Below are positions 37,001 to 49,450 of a stretch of DNA of 64,000 nucleotides, piece by piece. Source of the stretch: Mytilus galloprovincialis (taxonomy: Eukaryota > Mollusca > Bivalvia > Mytilida > Mytilidae); contig NC_134847.1 of the NCBI RefSeq assembly GCF_965363235.1, positions 51,026,805 through 51,090,804 on the forward strand, read 5' to 3'. The notes beneath the pieces were generated by a model. That model was not told where the DNA came from. It ran no database searches and worked only from the letters and a program-made list of their open reading frames with translations. The translations under genes and the position numbers were made by a program. Each line of letters starts with the position of its first letter. The stretch's first letter is position 1.

Positions 37001-40000
37001 AAAATTAAGTAGTATTGAGACTGCATCATCACTGATCAACTGTAAACAAACCATAACATTCTTGACTTGGTATAAACATAATAAATGAAACATTTGAAAA
37101 TAGGTCTGGTACAAGTATTTGAAGAGGATAAATCTTGTACCTTGTCATCTTACCAAACTGCTGTAGGAATCAACATATGATTGAAAAGAGATGTGGCATA
37201 TATGTCCAATTAGATATTTTTACTGTGATTTTGTCTATTAGATTACACAGATTATAAGGAAGAAAGTGACATTACCCCCGGAGAATGAACATAGCGTTAT
37301 GCCTGACTTTGTTACTGAGGCCCTCAATAGAAGTAAAGAAAGATCAAGACTACAGCTAGAAGAAGAATTTGCAGAAAGTAAGATACAGTTTTTCTGTAAA
37401 AATTTAGGATGTATTTTGATGTACCATTGTCAGTTTGCCTTTTTTTTTAATAAATATTAAAGAAGTTGTGGTATGAGTACCAATGAGACAAATCTCCATC
37501 CAAGTCATAATGTATAAAAAGTTAACAGTTATAGGTCAAAGTACTGTTTTCAACACAAAGCCATGTCTTCTTGTTAGCTGATAACCTTAATAATTCGATA
37601 TGTTAAATAAGCAAAGTTTGCTTCACACTTTTCTTCTTTACTGCAGAACAGAATGACTTAGTATTAGGTTATTAGCTTGATAATGATGAGTTGTAACTTA
37701 CAGAGCTTTTTAGATCTGTTATAAGGGATACCATTTTCAAGTTATCTGATACTTTGAATTGTCAACATGTTGAATGAAAACTAATTTAACTAGTATCAAA
37801 TGAAAACTACAAGGTTTGACCCCAACAGAATGTACTACTGTGGGGTCATTTATATTCCTTCTTTCCCATTTTCTTGGATTGAGGTTAAAATGTATTTTCA
37901 TGAATATTTCATTTCATGGTTTTTTAAAAGTCTGCATAAAAGCCTGTAGAAAATTTATAACTAGTTGAACATTTGAATTCATGGGTAACCTATACCCACA
38001 AAATTAAAGAAAATTAATATCTGATGAATAATGATGACTTCAAGGTAGTAGTATATATGTGTGTGATGTATTTCTTCTTTAAGAACAAAGGATGATAGAA
38101 AAAGAGATAGGTAATACATCGTATGAAGGGGAAGGAATGACAGTAGAGGAATTAGAATTGGAAAAGAAAGAACTGAAGGTAAATCTAAATATAAATAAGA
38201 AGACGTGGTATGAATGGAAATGAGACACTTCTCCATCCATGTCACAATGTGTATTAAAAGTTAACAATTAAAGGTCAAAGTATGGCCTTTATCATGGAGC
38301 TTTGGCTCAAACCAAACAGCAAGCTATAAAGGGCCTTAAAAAGCCCAGTGTAATTAATTCAAACAGGAATAACATCAGTGTAATCTATATAAAAAAAAGA
38401 AAATAAAGAAATGCTTATGAACCACACCAAAAACAACAACTTAACTGAACAACAGGGTCCTGACATGGAAAAGGTGTGTTAAAATACAGCAGGTTTATAT
38501 GTTTTAACAGGAGCCAACCTTCACCCTAACCTGAGACAGTTTGGTAAAACATAAACTTTTTGTAATGATGTGGCTTTTCTCATTTCTTAATAAAAATGAG
38601 AAATTATGGTATGATTGATGATGAGACAAATATCCAGCAGAGATAAAATGATGTTGAATTCTATTCATTGTAAACATAAAAAAGAACTGTCCTCTGAATC
38701 TATGAAGACTATTTGAATCTCTTTTGGCCACAATCATTCTAACAATGTAAAGCCAACTGTATCCAATGTAAAGAGTCAATATTAGTACAATTTTTTTTAA
38801 AAATATGATACATTAAAGATCCAAATGGTAACTTTTTTCTTAAAAATAGTAATATATTTATGTGTTTGTAGTAAAACAAAGATAACCAATTCCTTTGTAA
38901 GAAGGGTACTAATGTTTTAACTGCTTTTATTGTATTTTAATGTAATACCATATGCAAAGATAAGGTCTATATGCAGAAAAGGTATTTTCTATGAAATTGA
39001 TCATTTTATGAAATAGGAATTAAAAAAAATAAGACTAATATATCTTTTTTTTTTCAAAAAAGAAAAGAGAAGAACTTGCAAAAGAAAAATTACTGAAAGG
39101 GAAACCACAGAAAAAGATGGATGAAAAAAGTAAAAAATCTGGTGGCAGTAGTAGTGTGAGGTCTAAAAAATCTAAAGGTGGCAAAGATCCTCTTCAAATG
39201 GAAAAGGAGAGAATAAGAGCTTTGAAAGAACAAGAAAAACTGGTAAGATAGATTACATCTAAAAATATTGGTAGAAAACAATATTATTGATACAAAACAA
39301 TAACTTTGATACAAAACACTATTATTGATACAAAACAATATTATTGATACAAAACAATAACTTTGATACAAATACAAAACAATAACCTTGATACAAAAAA
39401 AATACTTTGATACAAAACAATAACCTTGATACAAAACAATAACCTTCATACAAAACAATAACTTTGATACAAAACAATAACCTTCATACAAAACAATAAC
39501 CTTTATACAAAACAATAACCTTCATACAAAACAATAACCTTCATACAAAACAATAACCTTCATACAAAACAATAACTTTGATACGAAACAATAACCTTTA
39601 TACGAAACAATTACCTTGATACAAAACAATAACCTTAATACAAAACAATAACCTTTATACAAAACAATAACCTTCATACAAAACAATAACCTTCATACAA
39701 AACAATAACCTTCATACAAAACAATAACCTTCATACAAAACAATTACCTTGATACAAAACAATAACCTTCATACAAAACAATAACCTTCATACAAAACAA
39801 TTACCTTGATACAAAACAATAACCTTCATACAAAACAATGACCTTCATACAAAACAATAACCTTCATACAAAACAATCAAACATTGGAGAAAAATATATA
39901 CATTCACAAAAAAAAATGGTTACAGAATGAATAATATATATTTTTATTTATGATTTGAAGTCTAATTCACCAGTAAGTATAATAGTTGGTGCATGGTTTT

Positions 40001-43000
40001 TGCGTAAAGGGCATGATTTTGAGTAAAGGGCATGGTTTTTAGTAAAGGGCATGGTGTATTTTTGGTACACATTTATTGTTCATTTTATAAGTGCATGGTG
40101 TTAAAGAATGTCATATAATGCATTTATGCACAATTAACATTTTTAATCAGATTGCATTCAGACCAAATTATATTTTACATGGAACAGATATTGCAAGCCT
40201 TGTAAATGAATAAAACAATTTTAAAACAAGGAATATCAGTTTAAAACAAATGTATTTATTTAGACCCCTTTTCATGCCGAAAACAAATTTATTACTACAT
40301 ATATGTTAATCGACTCTTTGCCAATTTTCATAAAATTTCAAAAATTAGATTTATACTTTTTTGTTTGCTTACTATTGTATTTTCAAGCATAGTAAATGTT
40401 TTACTTATGTTTGCTTATGTACTTAAAAGAGCATGAATCCTAATGATAATGCTTGAGCATGGGCATTAACAGGATTGCTGTCCGAAGATGCAAGAAATTA
40501 TAGTTAAAACATACATAATGCATTTGGACATTTAAGGAATGACTGTTATATTTTTCTGACGATGAAGAAATAACATAAAAAATTTGGTGCACATTGAATA
40601 ACGCGTGTAACGGGTTATTTAACAGTGTGCACCATATTTTTTTATGTTATTTCGAATAGACAGAAAAAAAATTTTACAGTCATTTTTTATAATTTAATTC
40701 TAAATTCCATTTTAAACTGTAGAAAACCATGAAAAAACGTTGATGATGTCACGGTCACATGACTTAATTATGTCTATGGGCTGATAACAAAATAACATCA
40801 GCCAATAAGAAGACGCGTTACATCCAAAATTAAATTATTTGAATATGTTTCTCATTTGAATTTGAATAATCACTTCTGTTTAACAGAAAAATTTGATCTA
40901 AAATCAAAATGTTAAACATATTCCATGTTAATTATAAATGTCATATATTCATGACCAATACTTTTAGAAATGAAATAGACTTTATGTCACTTATACCTGT
41001 ATATATACAGTTATTTTATGTATAACTTTTTATCAGTTTTGGTGCATGTGGTAAAAGGTTGTCAGCAGAAAACCACATAAAAGTTACTTGTTCAAAACAC
41101 ATTTTGTAAAAGGATCTGCACAGGTTTTAACATCAATTACTATGATTGAAGTGAATATGGAAAGATTTGAAATTGCAGGAATGTACGGTATAATTTTGGT
41201 TTTCTTTTTCTGGCAAAATTATTAGAAAAGTATTAATTGGATGCGAGCTCGCTTCCAATTCTATAGCATACTCCTATATAACTTCAAAATATGTTATAAG
41301 CTTTAAATCTTAACTTTTTTTTTTCTTGCATCCATTTTCAACATTCAACATTCGTGTTCAACATTCAACATTCGTTAATTTTCAACATTCGATTTTCAAC
41401 TTTCAACATTCGTTTTCAACATTCAACATTCGTTTTCAACATTCAAAATTCGTTTTCAACATTCGATTTTCAACTTTCAACATTCGTTTTCAACATTCGT
41501 TTTCAACATTCAAAAGTCGTTTTCAACATTCCATTTTAAACTTTCAACATTTGTTTTCAACATTCAACATTCGTTTTCAACAAGTTGGTTTGTTCAGTGT
41601 ATTTAAATTTTTACAAGATGAACTGCGTAATGAAATAACAGTTGCTATTATTTGTTTTTCAAGGAGAAACTTACTCATAAGTTCATATTAAGTAATAAAA
41701 AATCTGAATAATGGAGTATCATTTTTGAAAATTATATGTTTATCCCTTAGTGATACTCAAATATTCATTAAAATTCCTTGTATAAATATGCCTACAACTG
41801 CTGTGCTGTTATAAATATGGATTAAGAAATATTACTTGATATTGCAGCAACGTATGGAAGAGATTAGAGCATTGGAGGAGAAGATTGCAGCACAATCCAA
41901 CAGCATGTCTGCTGACGATAAGAAATTTAAAGATAAATTACAGGTAAATTAATTGACTCAATAAGAGTTAAAATCTAAACATTTTTTTATGCCCCACCTA
42001 CGATAGTAGAGGGGCATTATGTTTTCTGGACTGTCTGTCCGTTCGTCTCGCTTCAGGTTAAAGTTTTTGGTCAAGGTAGTTTTTGATGAAGTTGAAGTCC
42101 AATCAACTTGAAACTTAGTACACATGTTCCTTATGATATGATCTTTCTAATTTTAATGCCGAATAAGAGTTTTGAGCCCAATTTCACGGTCCACTGAACA
42201 TAGAAAATGATAGAGTGAGTGGGGCATCCGTGTACTGGGGACACATTCTTGTTGTTTTTTTTTATCTTATGCCATATGTGTTAATTAGATGTTTTCTATG
42301 CCTTTAATTTTCAGCATTTCTAACCTACAGATCATGATTCCAAAGTTAGTCTTGTGACTTTGATCATGATTCCAAAGTTAGTCTTGTGATCTTGGTATGT
42401 CATCACTTGTACTTCAGTCCTGTGTTTTTTACTATTTGAATATCACTAAAGGTTAAGAAATGCATGGGCTACAAAATAGAGATTTAATGACTTTGATTGC
42501 ATCTATCATATTGATTTTATGATAACAGATACAACAGATAAAGTGAAGTCTGCTTATTATCTTGACTTTCAATTAAAAATAGAAGTCAAGGTTCAGGTGA
42601 AAACTTAACTGGAGTCATCTTAGAGAATGCAGATGTACTATTTTATTATGAATTTGATAATGTTTTGGGGTAACACAAGTAGTTTCTTCTGACCATGGTG
42701 TTTCAAGGCAAAAGGTTTTGTATGATATACTGACTTGGAGTTGTTACTGCTAAATGGTTATTTGTACAGCTTCCACGCTTAAGAAGTTATATAAAAACTG
42801 ATAATAAATATACATTTATATGACTTTTGTTTTTAGACAGACAATGTAAGTAATGCAGTGTGGTGTTGGAATGGTTTATGTAAAATTGATTTTTACGGAA
42901 GAAAGTTTCACTACAGGGTTATTTAGATATGTTGAAACTTATGAGTGATTTTATTGCTAGTATAGAAAATCAGAAATCTGTTCTGGAATTTGTGTGTCTG

Positions 43001-46000
43001 CATAATACAATTAAAGGGCCAAATAACAATTATTTGTTCCACTGGTACATGTGATAGTTTTTCTAAAGTTATATTTTGATGGTGATATTTTTTCAACATT
43101 TTTTATTGTTGAGTTATTATAATTCTCTATTCTGAACTATATGTAATTGGTTGCCAAAATAACTGATAAGTGTCACAAACTCACATTATCAGAGGGTAAG
43201 AGAAAGAAATAGATATTAATTGGCAAAAAAGAAAGAATTGAAAAAAACTGGCAAACAATTGAAGAATATATAAATGAACCCCTATCCAGACCCTGATATC
43301 AGTTACTATTGGTAAGTTTTCATTGTTCATTTCAATAGACATATGAAATTAAAGAGGTATCTCTGTTTCGTTTTTTTTTTTTTTTTTTCAATAAAAAGAA
43401 TTAATTTAGGAATTATTCAGATTTGGTGATGGAAAGAATTTTGTAGGTGTCAGATAAAGTAAAACTTTCTTTCTCTTTCTGTTTTGGTTTACAGTTAGTT
43501 TATTTTTTTATTTTTGTTGGTGAATAATCATATGATTTAAACCAAGTTTACCATTATACCAACGAAATTGAAGTCTTGTAAATATTCATATGTTATTTAT
43601 CTGAACTGGATCCTTAATTCAACTGAAAACTCTTAGTCTTGAAATATGTCATTTCACTAAAAGTGTGAACCCAAATGTCATATATTAAAATTCATAGTTA
43701 TGAGTACAACATACCTTCCGCAGTATTATTTTTTCAGTTAAGCTAGTATTGGCTTTGAGTTTAGGCTTTAGTTTTGTTGATTTATTAAATTATTTTTGTC
43801 AACATTGAATGAAAAAAAAATGTTTTTTATAAAAAAAATTATCTTTTACATGTATTTAAAAATTTTAACTTCAGAAAAAAATACTGCTTACTAGAAGTGA
43901 ATTGATATTGAATTGTTCAGTTAAATTCATTTTTTATATATTCATATTCAACAGGAGGTACAAATGGAATTGGAAAGAATTGAAAGAGAGGCTTACATGG
44001 CTGAGCAGACGGAAGCAGATGTCAGGCAGGCATTGAGAGAAGAAAGGATGAAAAGAATGGAAGAAAAAGCTAAACTGAAGAAAGAAGAATTAGCCAGGAA
44101 AAGACAGCAGTTGATAGATAGAAAACAACAGGAGAAACAACTGAAAGAGGAGGCTCGACAGAGGGAGCTTCAAAAAATTATGATGTTGATGGATGATGAA
44201 GAAAGAAAGAAAAGACAAGAAGAAGAAAGGCTTAAAAAGGAGGAAGATGAAAAGGAAGAAGAAAAGAAGAGAAAGGTAAGATAGATGCATAAAAACTGTT
44301 TTTACAAGAAATGTCTATAGAGTTAAAACTTAATAATATAAATTTTTTGTTCTGTCTGCAGCATGACAAATGTGCAAAACAAAAAGAAAAATAAGTATAC
44401 ATGTATTGCTATATTTTTTTGTCTATCATTACACAAGAAAAAAGTCATAATTTCAATGAAATTTTACAGATCACCTTTTATTGACTAATTATAATGAATG
44501 TGCTTAATTTTGAAATTTACCTTTTTCCAGGAAATGGAAGAAGAATTTGCCAGGCAAGAAAGAGAAGAAGAAGATAGACGAAGAGCATTAGAGGAAGAGG
44601 TATGAACTGTGTATAATTGAGACTCTTTATAGCAGTCATTTGAAGTGGGTTTTATGCCCCCTCCCACATCGTAGGGGGCATTAAGTTTTATCCTTGTCCA
44701 TCTGTACGTACGTAAGTCCCAAAGTTTGTTTCCGTTCTTTAACTTTTGTTTGTCTCAACCATGTGTTATGAAACTTATACACAATGCTTATTATCACATA
44801 ATACAGATCTAGTTAGAAATTGGGTGGCGTCACGTTTGTCGTTCTTGAGTTATACCCCTTTCTAAACATAAAAATTGCTTATTACTTTGTTTCCATTCTC
44901 TATCTTTAGTTTGCCTCAACCAAATGTTATGAAATGTATACACAATCCTTATTACCACTTAATAAATAAATTTGGTGTATTTACTGTCTTCTGATTGGTT
45001 AAAAGTATTAGTTATATTTTCAATGTTGTCAATTTTTATGGCGACACGCCCACTCTGACGTTGTGTATTCATACGCCAACATGTGTGTACATACGTTGTT
45101 ATTGTTATATCAATAATATAAAAAGTTCTTTGAGCCTTATTTTTGATCGAAAAATTTATTTATAATGAATGGCAATAATTTATTTTGAATTTATTGACCC
45201 ATAAAATTAATTTTTGACTCTTCACATGTTACATAATCCGCTTCGCGGATTATTCAATGTGAAGAGTCAAAAATTAATTTTATGGTTCAATAAATTCAAA
45301 ATAAATAATAGCCATTCATTAAATACAGATCAAATTCAAAATTGGGTGGCATCACTTTTACCGTTATTGAGTTTTGCCCTTTCTAAACACAAAAATTGCT
45401 GAATTTTTGGTTTCCGTCCTGTAACTTAAGTTTGCTTCACCCAAATGTTATGAAACTTATACACAATGCTTATTACTATATAATACTGATCAAGTTTGAA
45501 ATAGGTAGGCGTCACTTACACCGTTCACGAGTTATGCCCCTTTATCCTTTATAAATATAAAAAAAAATACTGAATTTTTGGTTTCCATTCTCTAATTTTA
45601 GTTTGCCTCAACCAGATGTTATGAAACTTATAAACAATGCTTATTACCATAAAATTCATTTCATGTTTGATTGTTGATGGTGTCAGTTTCACCAATCTAG
45701 ACTTATGCTTGTTTGTGAATGGAAAAATTGTTGAATTTTTCGTTTCTGTTTGCTAACCAAATGGTATGAGACTTATACACAATACATGTACTTATTACAT
45801 CAAATTTGGGTAGCATTAATGTTACTGTACTTCAGTTATGTCCCATGGACACATTTCCCATTTATTTTATGAAAAGATGAGGATATTCTTGCATGTTTAT
45901 TGATTGCTTTGTCAATTTTAAAAGGGACAAGGACCTTTTTTGTGAAGTCAGTATTAGACCTCAATTTTTACAGGAATTTGGCATAGGGCTTATATTTTTG

Positions 46001-49000
46001 TTGGAATTCAGGATTTACTCCCATTGGGAGTTTGGAATTCAGGGTTAATTTATCAGGATCCATGAAAAAATGATTACTTCTGGACACCACATCCTACCAA
46101 CCCTCATTTGGTGATAATGTATTTATTAGCAATACTAGATCTACAAAGAAGTTGTCAATTGCCTCTTTAGAGGAGTTAGTTTTTGCTCTTTAATAAGATT
46201 TTTACCTATAGTTTATGTTTTAGTCTATAATCTTCAAAACTTAAAGGGAAATTTTAAACAGCAAAAATGATATCTTGTATATTTTCTTAGATATCTTTAT
46301 ATGTATATTATAGTCTTTTTTAGAGTGCTTGCGTCTTTCTGTTAAAATAATTTTTAAGACTGAATTATTTTTGAAACCATCATTGTAAAAGTCAGACAGT
46401 TTTCTCCATAACTTTGTATTTATATGCAGATTGAACAAGAGGAGCTGAGAAGAATTCAAGTGGAGCAAGATGAAATAAGAAAACAACAAGAAGTTGTTCA
46501 AGCTCAGAAAGAGGCTCTGTTAGAGGAACAGAGGAGAAAGAGGTAAGACATGCATAATTAATCGTTTGATTGGTTGATTGTTGATATTTGAGTGCCACAT
46601 TTGGACTATTTCCTGGTGGCCATTCTTTATTGGTGGAGGAAGCATGAGTGCCCAGAGAAAACCATAGACTTTCAATAGAAAAACGACAGTCATAGTCAAT
46701 TAGGATTGGAGTCAAGTGCACTTGTACAGGTTGGGTTCAAACTCACAACCTCAATGTTGACAGGCTTGTTATTACAGTTGTAGAACTATTTAGACCACTT
46801 GGCCAACCCCAACCCCCCCAACCCCCCAATCTCCATGCTTAATTGAATTAGACCATTAGATTTCAAATTTAAATTGTCTTACATTTAAAAAAAAAATAGT
46901 TTAAAACTTGATAATTGCACCTTGAAAAATTAATGCAACAAGTAAGGGATTTTACAATAGACAACTTTTGAGTTCAATGCAATTCCTTCAAAAATTACGA
47001 ATTATTAGGCAAATTGCATGGTCATAATTGACAATCAGCACTGCTGTCATTAGGGAATTGTGATTAAGTACCTACAGAACAATTATCCTGCACAATGACG
47101 ATCACTATGACAATTGATGAACATATATAGTGCAGGGATACGGGTATTATATAGAACCTTGTGAATTCAATCTTTCTGTACAAAACTTTCACAATCCTTA
47201 CTGAATCTAGTATATCAATGGTCATATTTGTTGTAACAGGGAACTCGCTGCTTTAGAGGAACAAAGACAAGTGGAAGAATTGGATAGAAAACAACAAGAA
47301 GAATTGAAGAGACAGGCAGAAGAAAGGGCAAGAATAAATGAGGTAGCTTATTTGTTTTACACATTTAAACCTTTCTAAACAGAATCATGTAGATAGTAAT
47401 TTGTTATAGTAAGATAGCACTTAATATAATTTTTAGGACAGGGTATTTATGATCCAATTTCATTTGTTAGTGTTCTTGCAAAACATTGGTTTGTCATGCA
47501 TACATAACAAAATTTAGTTTTATGAACCAATTATTAATGATATAGTTAGTTGTATACATTTGAAACAAAGACAGATTGAGAAGAGGTCATCATGAATAAT
47601 TAAATATAGTTCCAGCATCGACTATTTACATATTCATAAGGAAAAGTTATATTGGGAACTGAATATGACATAGAAATATACAGTCAATGCATTTTAACTG
47701 TTTTAATAGAACAAGTGAAGTATAAATTTAAATACAGGTGAACATTTGCAATAGTTGTTCTTGTTTTATTTGTCCCTCCAAGCATTCTTGTATTTTGAAT
47801 TCTTAAAATTAAAAGTTTTTTTCTAAATAGATGTGCAGTTCAGGTGCATCAGTAGGCAGTGCCAGCTTTCCACTTGTTTATGTTTATAGATGTTTAGTGA
47901 TAAGTCAAACATTGTATGCATTTTTCTTAAGTTTATTAATATTTGACAGATTTATTGCTCTTTGAAAAAAAAATCATTAAATGAGAATTTTTTTTTTGCG
48001 TCAAGTTTCATCTTATAAGTTCTTTTCAACATAAGTGGTTTGATGAAAATAGTTCCTGTCCAGACTTTAAAAGTAATTTTTGTCAATATTGACTTGCTTC
48101 TTACCGCTGAGGTTAAGATATCCAATCATAGTACTTATTTATCGTAGGACATCTGTCCCTTTGGAACAAATCCTAACTGAAGTATTTGACTATTTATCGT
48201 AGGACATCTGTCCCTTCGGAACAAATCCTAACTTAAGTATTTGACTATTTATCGTAGGACATCTGTCCCTTCAGAACAAATCTTAACTTAAGTATTTGAC
48301 TATTTATCGTAGGACATCTGTCCCTTTGGAACAAATCCTAACTTAAGTATTTGACTATTTATCGTAGGACATCTGTCCCTTCGGAACAAATCCTAACTGA
48401 AGTATTTGACTATTTATCGTAGGACATCTGTCCCTTCGGAACAAATCCTAACTTAAGTATTTGACTATTTATCGTAGGACATCTGTCCATTCGGAACAAA
48501 TCTTAACTTAAGTATTTGACTATTTATCGTAGGACATCTGTCCCTTCGGAACAAATCCTAACTTAAGTATTGACTATTTATCGTAGGACATCTGTCCCTT
48601 CGGAACAAATCTTAACTTAAGTATTTGACTATTTATCGTAGGACATCTGTCCCTTCGGAACAAATCCTAACTTAAGTATTTGACTATTTATCGTAGGACA
48701 TCTGTCCCTTCGGAACAAATCCTAACTTAAGTATTTGACTATTTATCGTAGGACATCTGTCCCTTCGGAACAAATCCTAACTTAAGTATTTGACTATTTA
48801 TCGTAGGACATCTGTCCCTTCGGAACAAATCCTAACTTAAGTATTTGACTATTTATCATAGGACATCTGTCCCTTCGGAACAAATCCTAACTTAAGTATT
48901 TGACAGAATTAAATAACCTTTAGGCTTAATCCGTTTGCCAGATACTGTAAATTAATATTCGTATAGAACAATGTAGAAAGAGACAAATATTTGACTGTTA

Positions 49001-49418
49001 TTACAGCTTCTACAATTAGAAGAGGAAGTGAGAGAAAGGATGAAACAAGATACAGAAAAACGAAGAGAAGAAGCCATACAGAGACGAGATACAAATATTG
49101 ATGCCAAATCTAATCTGAACAAGATACGACATAGTCAGGGAATTAACAGAGCTTTTGTATACTCATATTTTATAAACTGGCCAATGGAAACTTATATGAG
49201 GTAATTTCAGTATGATCACGAGCTATTGAATGTTAATATTTGCCAGGTGTATAAAAAAAAATCTTATGATTCTGATATTAAGCTTTCTGACAGCCATTTC
49301 ATTTGACTGGCACCCACAAAAGTATTTTATGTTTGATACAAATTACAAGAATACTTTAGAAAATATACATACCTGACAAACATACCTGACAATACAAGTA
49401 AATTTGAGTATCATTAGA

Positions 49419-49450
<32 letters not shown>

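Noticed and set aside
39090-39515. 141-aa frame on the minus strand with repeated FVSxxFCxKVIVLY
   Set aside because: It is the 19-bp minisatellite read in translation plus antisense of a coding exon.
41326-41691. 121-aa plus-strand frame rich in FNIRFQHS
   Set aside because: Translation of a minisatellite whose unit lacks stops; no coding evidence.
44090-44290. 66-aa minus-strand frame rich in Phe and Leu
   Set aside because: Antisense of the Glu/Lys-rich exon 18.
48134-48906. CRISPR-like array
   Set aside because: The 55-bp units are contiguous with no unique spacers, in an intron of a eukaryotic gene; it is a minisatellite.
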